A DNA stretch of 14,720 nt from DAOUFU01 sp034429275 (GTDB lineage: Bacteria > Chloroflexota > Anaerolineae > Aggregatilineales > Aggregatilineaceae). The stretch spans positions 1 through 14,720 of the forward strand of contig DAOUFU010000121.1 in NCBI GenBank assembly GCA_034429275.1, written 5' to 3'. The position numbers and the translations under genes are program-made. Positions 6,346 to 14,720 of the stretch are shown here, in pieces (the stretch's first letter is position 1; every line of letters starts with the position of its first letter). The notes under the pieces were generated by a model, which made no database searches, was not told the DNA's origin, and saw nothing but the letters and a program-made list of their open reading frames with translations.

Positions 6346-7602
6346 TCAATCGGCAGGATGGGCGATCTGCGGCAGGCCGGCGGACTGCGGGTCGTGCGAC
6401 TTCAGCCGGAGCGAGAGCGCGAGTCCGAAAAGCGCCAGTACCCCTACCATCACCAGAGTCAGGCGGAAGAAGGCGGAAAAGTCGCTGCCGTTGATGACGG
6501 TGCCTAACGCCTGTGCACCTCCCCCCACAGCCAGATCGAACCCCGTATAGAGGATGGCGGCCCCCATGCCGCGCAGCGCAGGCGGCACGGCGTCCTGGAC
6601 CATCGAATCGCTGGTGGCGCGAGCCATCCCCCAGCCTGCGCTGGTGAAGGCAATCGCCGCGAAGGTCGTGGCGGTATTGGTGGCGCGCGCGAGTGCCAGC
6701 ACGCCCAACACGGCGATCACCAGGCCGGGCAGCCCAACCACCAGCCGCCCGACGCGATCGGAAATCCGCCCGGCGATGGGTTCGATCACCGTATCGACCA
6801 GCGACCACAGGCTCAGCCCGATTCCGATCGCGATGCTGGACAGCAGGCGAGGTGAATCGGCCAGCAATTCCTTGCGCTCGGCGAGCAGGGGGAAAAAGGT
6901 GAACATGACGCTCATGATGGGAGCGAGGGCCATCATGAGCAGGGTGGCGGCCCACAGGCCGCGCACGCGGAGCACAATACCCAGGTCACCGCGCACGGTC
7001 TGACCGACGGCGCGGGCGGGCAGAGTCGCTGGGAGGGTGAGCGTGATGGCAAAGGCGAGCAGGGCCAACAGCGCGCTGAGCGCAAAGACCGCCTGGAAGC
7101 TGATCGCGTTTTTGAGTCCCTCACTGAGCAGGGGGCTGGCAACGGAAGCGACCGAAAAGGCGGCGTTGGTATAGCCCATCGCCTCACCGCGCCGGGAAGC
7201 GGGTGTGAGATCGGCGGCGAGGGCTTTGGCGGCAGTGGTGAACAGGCCCAGCCCAACCCCATTGAGCAGGCGGGCAGCCAGGAACAGCCAGAGACCGTTG
7301 CTGAAGACATAGAGCACGCCAGCCATCACGCTGAAGGCCGCACCGACCAACATGAGCTTGCGGCGGCCCTGGGTATCGGAGAGCGCGCCGCCGGGAATGC
7401 GCGTGCTGACGGCAGCGAGCGCAATCATCAGCGTGGCGGTGCCGATCCAGTGTTCGGCTTCGCCCAACTCGTCGGTGATGTAGAGCGGCACCAGGGGGAT
7501 GATCAGCGTCATGCTGAGGGCGAAAAAGAGAGTCGCCAACAGGCTAACGAAGAACTCGCGGGGCAGCGGCGCTTTGGCGCGGACGGTCTGGGTATCGGAC
7601 AT
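6346..7602 (-). CDS. MFS transporter
   Basis: This encodes 418 aa with about 12 hydrophobic helices and a cytoplasmic N-terminus. The diagnostic MFS motif A, GGALSDTQGRRK (71-82), lies between helices 2 and 3, and a matching GRISDRVGR lies in the second half. Helix 4 contains ARLLNGVGLGLFTTAAKALAADL, also typical of drug/metabolite:proton antiporters. Substrate cannot be predicted; multidrug or sugar efflux is the usual guess for this type. The gene converges on the ARH-like gene, with only 12 bases between the two stops and no visible terminator. No good Shine-Dalgarno precedes the ATG at 7602, and no clear promoter was found in the 126 bases to the acetyltransferase gene. The short C-terminal tail is hydrophilic. 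Confidence 0.9.
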   Translation of the reverse strand: MSDTQTVRAKAPLPREFFVSLLATLFFALSMTLIIPLVPLYITDELGEAEHWIGTATLMIALAAVSTRIPGGALSDTQGRRKLMLVGAAFSVMAGVLYVFSNGLWLFLAARLLNGVGLGLFTTAAKALAADLTPASRRGEAMGYTNAAFSVASVASPLLSEGLKNAISFQAVFALSALLALLAFAITLTLPATLPARAVGQTVRGDLGIVLRVRGLWAATLLMMALAPIMSVMFTFFPLLAERKELLADSPRLLSSIAIGIGLSLWSLVDTVIEPIAGRISDRVGRLVVGLPGLVIAVLGVLALARATNTATTFAAIAFTSAGWGMARATSDSMVQDAVPPALRGMGAAILYTGFDLAVGGGAQALGTVINGSDFSAFFRLTLVMVGVLALFGLALSLRLKSHDPQSAGLPQIAHPAD

Positions 7603-7693
7603 GGTCGGGCAGTCTCGTTATTTGGGCAGGCACACAATACACATCCACACGGCGCACATAAGCACGCGTGGGAGTGTTCAACGGGTAGCGATG

Positions 7694-7722
7694 GCCCGGA
7701 CCGGGCTGCCGGCATGTGCCGG
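7694..7722 (-). terminator. Possible terminator cluster of the lepA-GNAT transcript
   Basis: Two adjacent GC-rich perfect inverted repeats, GCCCGG-A-CCGGGC (7694-7706) and CCGGCA-TG-TGCCGG (7709-7722), lie just past the acetyltransferase stop on the minus strand. ACCGG-TTAG-CCGGT (7724-7737) overlaps that stop. There is no T-tract on the minus strand, so this is a weak call. Confidence 0.35.
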
Positions 7723-7728
7723 GACCGG

Positions 7729-8323
7729 TTAGCCGGTGGAACCGGAGACGGCGGTATTCTGCGCCTGAGGCGAGCGCCGGAGCGCGGCCATCTCCTGGGT
7801 AAGAATCATAGTCTGGAACAGGCCGTTTGCCCAGACGTGTTCGACTTCGAAGCCCAATGCTTCGCAGAGGCGGGCGGCGCGACGGTTATCGCGGCGCATA
7901 TCGATGCGTATTGCCTGGCAGAAGCCGCTGGCGAACAGGGCATCGGCATAGGCTTGCAGGGCTTCACGGGCGTAGCCCTGGCCCCACAGGTCGCGCTCAC
8001 CGATGATGAGCGCGACGCCCACGCTGCCGGGGCGGTCGTCGCTGGCGATGTAGAACTCGCCGATGGGACGCTCGCGCGGGGCGGTCAGGCAGATCACAAA
8101 ATGGGTGGAATCGGTGCGGCCATCGATGTAGCGCTGGCACCATTCTTCCATCGCGGCGTCGTCGTACTGCATCCCGGAGACATTACCGCCTGGCTCAGTG
8201 ATATCGGGATCGTTCCACCACTTCTGCAGATAGGCCATGTCGCGCCGGGCCGAAGGCCGGATCATGATGCGCGGTCCGGTCACATGCTGGGGGACGGGCG
8301 GGATGTTGAGCGGGCTGGTGGAT

Positions 8324-8337
<14 letters not shown>
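7729..8337 (-). CDS. GNAT family N-acetyltransferase (RimJ/RimL type)
   Basis: This encodes 202 aa. The acetyl-CoA-binding motif is LIIGERDLWGQGYAREALQAYADALF (110-135); the GERDLWGQGYARE part is the Q/R-x-x-G-x-G/A loop. It is followed by the second family block RIDMRRDNRRAARLCEALGFEVE (144-166), where the Asn-x-x-A-x-x-(L/x)-x-(E/x)-x-x-G-F pattern is typical of Acetyltransf_3 proteins such as RimJ, RimL and spermidine acetyltransferases. The substrate is unknown. The N-terminus TKSTSPLNIPPVPQHVTGP is a low-complexity extension. The gene overlaps the end of lepA by 14 bases: ATG 8337 lies in GGATGACGATGACTAA, with GAGG upstream, while a second ATG at 8331 is also possible. The overlap implies translational coupling and co-transcription with lepA. 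Confidence 0.9.
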
Positions 8338-10129
<1,792 letters not shown>

Positions 10130-10232
10130 AAGGTTTGCTAACGTGTCCGTTGTGGGTTCCGTGAAGGCTGCGGCGCTGGAACCGGGATCGCCAGGTGCCG
10201 CAGAAAGACTGAGACAGGGTGAGACTGGCGCG

Positions 10233-10247
10233 TGAACAGCTTGTTCA
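10233..10247. promoter_or_regulatory. Operator-like palindrome in the lepA leader
   Basis: TGAACA-GCT-TGTTCA is a perfect 6-bp inverted repeat with a 3-base centre, lying just downstream of the probable lepA transcription start (about 10253, minus strand). A third TGAACA half-site (10283-10288) occupies the -35 box. The spacing (GAAC-5-GTTC) is one base longer than the Bacillus-type LexA/DinR box, so no known regulator is assigned. Confidence 0.35.
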
Positions 10248-10259
10248 GCATTATGCATA

Positions 10260-10288
10260 AGTATAGCCCATTCGGGCGCCCATGAACA
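10260..10288 (-). promoter_or_regulatory. Probable lepA promoter
   Basis: On the minus strand, TATACT (10265-10260) is a good -10 box. Seventeen bases upstream lies TGTTCA (10288-10283), a weak -35. The palindromes TTATGCATAA (10251-10260) and GGGCGCCC (10274-10281) overlap the promoter. Confidence 0.5.
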
Positions 10289-10297
10289 TAGAGGGTA

Positions 10298-10320
10298 GGT
10301 GCATTTCACGAGAATGCACC
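10298..10320. promoter_or_regulatory. Inverted repeat upstream of the lepA promoter
   Basis: GGTGCATT (10298-10305) and AATGCACC (10313-10320) are perfect 8-bp inverted copies separated by 7 bases. It lies about 10 bases upstream of the -35 box, a position where activators bind. It could equally be a hairpin of no regulatory importance. Confidence 0.35.
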
Positions 10321-10383
10321 CGCCGTTTCGCCGCACGCTCACGCACGTTGAGAAAATAACCGGCTGCGTTGCGCCCGTGAGAG

Positions 10384-10580
10384 TCCGGCCTCACCCCCGA
10401 CCTGCGAGCCTCTTGGGAGGCGGCTGGTCTGCCCTCTTCCCGAAAATTTCGTATAGGCCGGAGAGATAGGTATCACATCGTCGGAGACATGGGTAACACT
10501 TTCTGAGACAATAGCGCATGTCGGAAAAGGAGTAGAAAAAGGGGCGGCGCGGCCCGGTTCTGGCCGCGCGGGGGTGAGGC
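10384..10580 (-). repeat. Structured dispersed intergenic repeat, copy 2
   Basis: About 197 bp, in the opposite orientation to copy 1. The ends are inverted copies: GGCCTCACCCCCG at 10388-10400 and CGGGGGTGAGGCC at 10569-10581. Read on the minus strand, the left hairpin is GCGCGGCC/GGCCGCGC (10547-10569) and the right hairpin is GCCTC-CCAA-GAGGC (10408-10421). The latter occupies exactly the place of the GCCCCC-GAAA-GGGGGC stem of copy 1, with different bases but the pairing kept. The middle differs: the long hairpin of copy 1 is missing and 23-nt tandem units are found instead. Confidence 0.7.
10451..10523. mobile_element. Possible remnant of an IS481-family end (23-nt tandem units)
   Basis: Two consecutive 23-nt units, 10459-10481 and 10482-10504, both begin CGGAGA and match at 17 of 23 positions. 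A third, partial unit (GAGACA...) begins at 10505. The sequence just before (GTATAGGCCGGAGAGATAGG, 10451-10470) resembles the ends of some IS481-type elements that carry repeated GGAGACAT blocks; this comparison is from memory. No transposase is present. It sits inside repeat copy 2. Confidence 0.4.
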
Positions 10581-10698
10581 CAGCCATTCGCCGTCCTCAT
10601 ATCCGCTCACATGGCCGAAGTGCATCAGGCGCAGGCGATGCGCATTAACCGAAACAGTCCTTTTGATGCGTTTGCCCTGTTAACCTTGACATAGAGGG

Positions 10699-10727
10699 TT
10701 GATTCCGGGGCGGGCAACCACTATACT
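10699..10727 (+). promoter_or_regulatory. Promoter of ftsY-prfB
   Basis: TTGATT (10699-10704), a 17-base spacer and TATACT (10722-10727) form a good sigma-70 type promoter. Transcription would start near 10734, about 68 bases before the ftsY start. A perfect TTGACA lies nearby (10686-10691) but is 30 bases from the -10 box and cannot pair with it. Confidence 0.65.
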
Positions 10728-10801
10728 CAGCAGGCGGTCGGCGCATCAACACGAGCGGGGTATCGTCGCCGGCGTAATGAGAGATCAAGAGGACAGGAAC
10801 C

Positions 10802-11719
10802 GTGACATCACTCAGCAATGGGATGCAAAAAACGCGGCGGGGATTCTTCGGGCGCATCGCGGATATGTTCGCGGCGTCGGAGATCGACGACGAGACCTGG
10901 GAGGACGTGGAATCGCTGCTGGTGCAGGCCGATGTGGGTGTGCCGACGACTATGAAGTTGATCGACACGATGCGCAGCCGGGTGAGCCGCCAGGGGATCA
11001 AGCGCAAAGAGGCGCTGATCGCGGCGTTGAAGGAAGAACTGCGGGCGCTGTTGCTGGAGCCGACTCCGTTGAACCTGAGCGGGCGCGATCTTTCGGTGAT
11101 GCTGATCGCCGGGGTGAATGGATCGGGCAAGACGACATCGATCGGCAAGCTGGCGTACCGGATGCGGCTGAACAATCGCAAGGTGATTCTGGCGGCGGGC
11201 GATACCTTCCGCGCGGCAGCAATTGATCAGCTCAAGCTGTGGGGCGAGCGGGCGGAAGTGCCGGTGATTGCCGGGATGCCGAACAGCGACCCGGCGGCGG
11301 TGGTGTTCGATGCCATCAACGCGGCACGGGCGCGCAAGGCCGAGGTATTGATCGTCGATACGGCAGGGCGGCTGCACAGCAACTTCAACCTGATGGCTGA
11401 ACTGGTCAAGGTGCGTGATGTGCTGCGCAAGGTGATTCCTGACGCCCCGCACGAGACGCTGTTGGTGCTCGACGGGACGACCGGGCAAAACGCGCTAACC
11501 CAGGCGAAAAAGTTCCAGGAAGCCATCGACGTGACGGGAGTGATCGTCACCAAGCTGGACAGCACGGCCAAAGGCGGGATGCTGTTCGCCATCCAGCACG
11601 AGCTGGGGCTGCCGGTGCACTATATCGGCATCGGTGAAGGGATGCGCGACCTGGTCTTTTTCAACCCGGCGGCGTTTGTGGACAGCCTGTTCGAAGAAAA
11701 TGGAACTGAGGGAAAGTAA
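10802..11719 (+). CDS. ftsY: Signal recognition particle receptor FtsY
   Basis: FtsY docks SRP-ribosome complexes at the membrane, and its GTPase pairs with that of Ffh. The protein is 305 aa: only the N (about 10-90) and G (about 95-300) domains, without the long acidic A domain of enterobacteria, as is usual outside that group. Motifs are GVNGSGKTT (104-112), DTFRAAAIDQL (134-144), DTAGR (186-190), TKLDSTAKGG (250-259) and the C-terminal GIGEGMRDLVFFNPAAFVDSLF, which is diagnostic of FtsY rather than Ffh. The start is GTG 10802 with AGAGGA eight bases ahead; ATG 10823 is an alternative. The prfB start follows the stop by 3 bases, so the two form an operon. The N-terminal TRRGFFGRIADMF may help membrane contact. 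Confidence 0.96.
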   Translation: MTSLSNGMQKTRRGFFGRIADMFAASEIDDETWEDVESLLVQADVGVPTTMKLIDTMRSRVSRQGIKRKEALIAALKEELRALLLEPTPLNLSGRDLSVMLIAGVNGSGKTTSIGKLAYRMRLNNRKVILAAGDTFRAAAIDQLKLWGERAEVPVIAGMPNSDPAAVVFDAINAARARKAEVLIVDTAGRLHSNFNLMAELVKVRDVLRKVIPDAPHETLLVLDGTTGQNALTQAKKFQEAIDVTGVIVTKLDSTAKGGMLFAIQHELGLPVHYIGIGEGMRDLVFFNPAAFVDSLFEENGTEGK

Positions 11720-11722
11720 GCC

Positions 11723-12818
11723 ATGACGGACCTGGAAAGCCTGAGCAGCCGCCTGAATTCGATGCGCGAACAGCTGGAACAGCTCATGGAGCGTCTTTGA
11801 CATCGCCAAACAGGCGGATGATCTGCGAGCACTGGAAGAGCAGGCGGCTTCGCCGGACCTGTGGAATGACCCTGAGGGCGCGCAAAAGGTGATGCGCCAA
11901 CTGGCGCGGCTCAAGAGCAGCGTCTCCACGTGGCAGGGGGCTTATCAACGGGTGGTGGACGCCGCCGAACTTGCCGAACTGGGCGATGAGACCCTGGCCG
12001 AGGAACTGGCCAGCGAGACGGCGGCGCTGGATGAACTGGTCACGCGGCTGGCCTTCCGTGCCAAGCTGAGCGGGCAGTATGATGCCGAGGATGCATTCCT
12101 GGCGGTGTATGCCGGGGCGGGCGGCACCGACGCGCAGGACTGGGCGCAGATGCTGCTGCGGATGTATATCCGGTGGGCGGAGCGGCGCGGGTTCAAGGTG
12201 GAGATCGTGGACGAGATGCCGGGCGATGAAGCGGGGATCAAGTCGGCGACTCTCAGCATCCAGGGCGATTATGTTTATGGTTATGCCAAAGCGGAACGGG
12301 GTGTTCACCGGCTGGTGCGACTCAGCCCGTTCGATTCGGCGCACCGGCGGCACACGTCGTTCGCGCTGGTCGAGGTGTGGCCGGATGTGCAGGACGAAAT
12401 CGACCTGGTGATTGACGAGAAGGATTTGCAGATCGATACCTTCCGCAGCAGTGGGGCAGGCGGCCAGAACGTGCAGAAGAACGAAACCGCCGTGCGAATC
12501 ACGCACCTGCCAACGGGACTCGTCGTGAGCTGCCAGAATGAACGCAGCCAGACGCAGAACAAAGAGCGCGCGATGCAGGTGCTGAAGATGCGGCTGCTGG
12601 ACCTGGAGCGGCAGAAGCAAGAAGAAGAATTCGCCGAGCTGAAGGGTGAGCATGTCAGCGCGGGATGGGGGAATGCCATCCGGTCCTATGTGCTGCATCC
12701 GTATCGCATCGTGAAGGATACGCGCACCGGGCACGAGGAAGGCAATCCGCAGGGCGTGCTGGATGGCGACCTGGACGGGCTGATGGAAGCCTACCTGGCG
12801 AGCACGGTGGGCAAGTAG
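11723..12818 (+). CDS. prfB: Peptide chain release factor 2, programmed +1 frameshift
   Basis: RF2 ends translation at UGA and UAA. The coding sequence is in two frames, 11723-11797 and 11799-12818, and gives 364 aa. The first 25 codons (MTDLESLSSRLNSMREQLEQLMERL) stop at an in-frame TGA (11798-11800) that is read through only by a +1 shift. The second frame continues DIAKQADDLRALEEQA. Motifs are the stop-codon-reading tripeptide SPF (in RLVRLSPFDSAHRRHTSF) and the peptidyl-hydrolysis loop GGQ in SSGAGGQNVQKNETAVRITH. The start ATG 11723 has GAGGGA inside the end of ftsY. A simple open-frame call would start at 11889 and lose the N-terminal domain. Confidence 0.96.
11787..11801 (+). promoter_or_regulatory. 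RF2 programmed frameshift site
   Basis: TGGAG-CGT-CTTTGAC: a Shine-Dalgarno-like GGAG (11788-11791) three bases before the slippery CTT (11795-11797), followed by TGAC. This is the same arrangement as in Escherichia coli prfB, where a shortage of RF2 makes the ribosome slip forward one base at CTT, so RF2 controls its own level. Confidence 0.93.
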
Positions 12819-12845
12819 GCGCAGGCAAGACGACACGTATACTGA

Positions 12846-12869
12846 GGCGGGTGGAGACACTCGCCTTTT
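12846..12869 (+). terminator. Rho-independent terminator of ftsY-prfB
   Basis: An 8-bp stem (12846-12853 with 12858-12865, one G-T pair) has a GAGA tetraloop and is followed by TTTT. It begins 28 bases after the prfB stop. Confidence 0.75.
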
Positions 12870-12898
12870 GTGTTATGGGGCGATCGGAGCGGGGCGGG

Positions 12899-12927
12899 TT
12901 GCGTTTTTCGCATATCCGGTATATATC
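12899..12927 (+). promoter_or_regulatory. Possible promoter of the coiled-coil/PH-like gene
   Basis: TTGCGT (12899-12904), a 17-base spacer and TATATC (12922-12927); the neighbouring TATATA (12920-12925) could also serve as -10. It follows the prfB terminator and precedes the ATG at 12982 by about 55 bases. Confidence 0.45.
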
Positions 12928-12981
12928 GGCAGGAATGGAAACAGCACGACGGGCGTGTTGTTGTTGCTTGAGGAGAGGCTG

Positions 12982-14022
12982 ATGACTACCGGAGAAAATC
13001 CACTCGATCAGAAGATCAAAACCCTGCGCAGCCGTTATGACAGCCTGCGGGACGATCTCCAGATGGCGGATGTGACACGCACGTTGGGCGATGTGGCGAC
13101 GTCAATTACCGGGCTGGGCGAAAAGATCGCCGCGGTGCGGGGGCGCGGCTATGCCTTCGCCGGGTACCTGGAGCGCAAAGCCGAAGTGCTCAAGGAACAG
13201 TGGGAAGATATTCGCCGGCAGGTGCAGGACACGGTCCGGCGCGAGATCGAGCGCATCCAGAGCGAGGCGGGTGCATTGGCCGACCTGTGGACGCGGCTGG
13301 ACGCTCGCAGCAGCGAAGGCTCACGCGAGCGGCTGGCAGAGCAGATCGAACATGCGTTGGGCGGGCTGGAGACGGCGCTGAAGGGGGCCAAAGACCGCAT
13401 CCAGGGGCTGTATGGCACGGTTCCGGCGACGGTGAGCCAGACTCAGACGCAGCTCAGCCAGATCGAACGCTACCTGGCCCACGCCGACCAGGCGACCTTT
13501 CCCTGGAAGCCGACAGAGGCGGTGTATCAGGTGGTGGAGGCAGAGTGGGTGCAGAGCGGCAAGGGCAAAGAAGACCCGGATGGGCTGCTATACCTGAGTG
13601 ATCAGCGCATCCTGTTTGAGCAAAACGAGAAGGTCGGTGGGCGGCTGGGCTTCGGTGGGCAGCAGGTGCGCCAGTTGGTGTTCGAGATGCCGATCGGCGC
13701 GATCGACGAGGTCAAGCCGGAGGACAAGGGGCTGTTTGGTGGCAAGGACCTGGTGCATGTCAAGTTCAAATCGGGGGAATATGGCGAAGCAACCTTCGAG
13801 GTGAAGGGCGGCAGCGACAGCAAGGCGTTTGCGGCGCAGATTAACCGGGTGGTGAGCGGCGAGATCGAAAAAGAACGGGCGATCCCGGTCGATGCGGCGG
13901 CGGCGCAGGCCGTCCAGAACGCACCGACGGCATGCTCGACGTGTGGGGCGGTGTTGCCGCCCATCGTGCGCGGCATGACTGAGATCACCTGTCAGTACTG
14001 CGGCACGGTGACGCGCCTGTAG
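12982..14022 (+). CDS. Coiled-coil, PH-like, zinc-ribbon protein of unknown function
   Basis: This encodes 346 aa with no predicted membrane segment. Residues about 10-165 are long charged helices, probably a coiled coil (for example QWEDIRRQVQDTVRREIERI). From about 176 to 293 comes a beta-rich domain of PH/GRAM-like type: VVEAEWVQSGKG, GLLYLSDQRILFEQ, VFEMPIGAIDEV, LVHVKFKSGE, ending in a helix (KAFAAQINRVVSGEIE). The C-terminus is a zinc ribbon with Cys318, Cys321, Cys337 and Cys340 (CSTCG ... CQYCG). The combination suggests a scaffold or stress/sensory protein that binds lipid or partner protein; no function can be assigned. The start at 12982 follows AGGAGAGG; the longer frame from 12868 starts inside the terminator/promoter region. 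It is followed by a terminator. Confidence 0.75.
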   Translation: MTTGENPLDQKIKTLRSRYDSLRDDLQMADVTRTLGDVATSITGLGEKIAAVRGRGYAFAGYLERKAEVLKEQWEDIRRQVQDTVRREIERIQSEAGALADLWTRLDARSSEGSRERLAEQIEHALGGLETALKGAKDRIQGLYGTVPATVSQTQTQLSQIERYLAHADQATFPWKPTEAVYQVVEAEWVQSGKGKEDPDGLLYLSDQRILFEQNEKVGGRLGFGGQQVRQLVFEMPIGAIDEVKPEDKGLFGGKDLVHVKFKSGEYGEATFEVKGGSDSKAFAAQINRVVSGEIEKERAIPVDAAAAQAVQNAPTACSTCGAVLPPIVRGMTEITCQYCGTVTRL

Positions 14023-14055
14023 CGGGGTTGTAACGGGGCAGCCGCCTGGCAGACC

Positions 14056-14085
14056 GGGGGCGCGAACGACGCGCCCCCCATTTCT
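14056..14085 (+). terminator. Rho-independent terminator (short T tail)
   Basis: GGGGGCGCG (14056-14064) pairs perfectly over 9 bp with CGCGCCCCC (14070-14078) around a 5-base loop, followed by CATTTCT. It lies 33 bases after the stop of the coiled-coil/PH-like gene and 27 bases before the next start, so the last gene may depend on readthrough or its own weak promoter. Confidence 0.7.
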
Positions 14086-14111
14086 ACCCAGACCAGAGGA
14101 ACGGAGGGAAT

Positions 14112-14711
14112 ATGGGGGCGGGAGAGAAACCAAAACGAAAACGAACCGGCGATCCCTGGTCCGGGCAGGCGGAACACTGGGCCGACTCGCTGCGCGAGGG
14201 TCGTCGCAATTCACCCGTTGTCCAGACGATGACGGTTGTGTTTGTGGTCATGGTGGTGATTACCGCCGTGTCGATTGTCCTGATGGCGCGATCTCCCGTG
14301 ACGGGGATGTGCGGGATGTTTGGCCTGTTCATGGTGTGCATCCCCCTGGTGATTATGGGCGGTTTTGGATTCTGGTGGTGGTCCGGCGCGCGGCATTTTG
14401 GTCCGGCGGAATTCGACCTGTCCAGCTACCTGGTGCGGCGCGGCGATGTGCTCGGCGTGCACTATCGCAAGCTGGCGCGCAGTCAGCTCACCATTCCGGG
14501 CTACACGGTGCGGCTGGTGCTGCGCGAGACGGTGCGTTATACCCAGGGTACAGACACGGCCACCGAACACTACGATCACATCGTGGGTCAGATCGATGGC
14601 GAAGGGCGGACGGTTTCGCCGGGCGATGTGATCGAAGAGGATATCGAGTTCGACATCCCGCCCGCTGCCATGCACTGCTTTGATTACCCGAACAACAAGC
14701 GGCGCTGGTAA
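14112..14711 (+). CDS. Two-pass membrane protein with arrestin-like beta domain, possibly truncated
   Basis: This encodes 199 aa. A basic N-terminus (KPKRKR) and a hydrophilic stretch lead to two membrane segments: about 37-59 (VVQTMTVVFVVMVVITAVSIVLM) and about 66-90 (MCGMFGLFMVCIPLVIMGGFGFWWW). The outer part (about 97-199) is beta-rich: FDLSSYLVRRGDVLGVHYR, YTVRLVLRETVRYTQGTDT, DHIVGQIDGEGRTVSPGDVIEEDIEFDIP, CFDYPNNKRRW. This pattern resembles arrestin-like sandwich domains known in other membrane proteins. The coding frame ends at TAA (14709-14711) after NNKRRW, a point that in related proteins, as I recall them, lies inside a strand (NNKIxWxVxV). The same frame past the stop reads Val-Val-Ala to the window edge, so a premature stop is possible. 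SD-like AGGGA precedes ATG 14112. Confidence 0.7.
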   Translation: MGAGEKPKRKRTGDPWSGQAEHWADSLREGRRNSPVVQTMTVVFVVMVVITAVSIVLMARSPVTGMCGMFGLFMVCIPLVIMGGFGFWWWSGARHFGPAEFDLSSYLVRRGDVLGVHYRKLARSQLTIPGYTVRLVLRETVRYTQGTDTATEHYDHIVGQIDGEGRTVSPGDVIEEDIEFDIPPAAMHCFDYPNNKRRW

Positions 14712-14720
14712 GTCGTAGCC

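Larger units (their letters stand above)
10130..10801. other. Divergent intergenic region between lepA and ftsY
   Basis: This 672-base stretch has no credible gene. It contains the lepA promoter and flanking palindromes (about 10233-10320), repeat copy 2 (10384-10580) with 23-nt tandem units inside it, and the ftsY promoter (10699-10727). From about 10130 to 10230 and from 10590 to 10690 I see no distinct feature. Confidence 0.7.

Noticed and set aside
10233..10247. LexA/SOS box in front of lepA
   Set aside because: The GAAC/GTTC half-sites are 5 bases apart, not 4 as in the Bacillus-type box, and no DNA-damage gene is nearby.
10130..10342. Longer N-terminus for LepA
   Set aside because: It runs through the probable lepA promoter and palindromes; family proteins start at MDTSHIRNFSIIAHIDHGKST.
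10686..10691. Perfect TTGACA as -35 box of ftsY
   Set aside because: It is 30 bases from the only good -10 box; TTGATT at 10699 has correct 17-base spacing.
11889..12818. prfB starting at the first ATG of the second frame
   Set aside because: The sequence upstream encodes the conserved RF2 N-terminus in two frames joined by CTT TGA C.

Overview
The window is GC-rich, densely packed bacterial chromosome. The organism is probably a member of the Chloroflexota (Anaerolineae-like). This is an inference from the style of the proteins, from the housekeeping set with short 5' leaders, and from intergenic palindromic repeats; there is no rRNA or other marker here to prove it. Nothing looks like a prophage, an intact insertion sequence, a CRISPR array or a tRNA gene.

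Layout, left to right. Positions 2-172 hold the end of a dipeptide/oligopeptide ABC transporter permease on the plus strand. It converges, across nested inverted repeats, on a minus-strand run: yraN, then miaA (tRNA dimethylallyltransferase), then a membrane-anchored beta-rich protein (2553 down to 260). A divergent intergenic region (2554-2909) carries a structured dispersed repeat and a good promoter. Plus-strand genes follow: a stand-alone cyclic-nucleotide-binding protein with its own terminator, then a tight three-gene set (3563-6333). That set is a CinA-family protein with an eroded C-terminal deamidase domain, an orotate-phosphoribosyltransferase-like protein with a broken PRPP loop, and an ADP-ribosylglycohydrolase-like protein. 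A minus-strand MFS transporter converges on it, and upstream of that lies a lepA (EF-4)-GNAT acetyltransferase pair.

A second, 672-base divergent intergenic region (10130-10801) holds the lepA promoter with palindromes around it, a second copy of the structured repeat in the opposite orientation with a 23-nt tandem repeat in its middle that resembles an IS481-family end, and the ftsY promoter. Then come ftsY and prfB, three bases apart. prfB (release factor 2) carries the classic programmed +1 frameshift, so a plain ORF call misses its first 55 or so codons. After a terminator there are two proteins of unknown function: a coiled-coil/PH-like/zinc-ribbon protein, and a two-pass membrane protein with an arrestin-like beta domain that stops abruptly just before the window edge.

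Functionally, most of the window serves translation and protein targeting: miaA, lepA, prfB, ftsY. The least ordinary part is the cinA-OPRT-like-ARH operon. Two of its members look like degenerate versions of NAD/nucleotide enzymes and the third belongs to the ADP-ribose hydrolase family.
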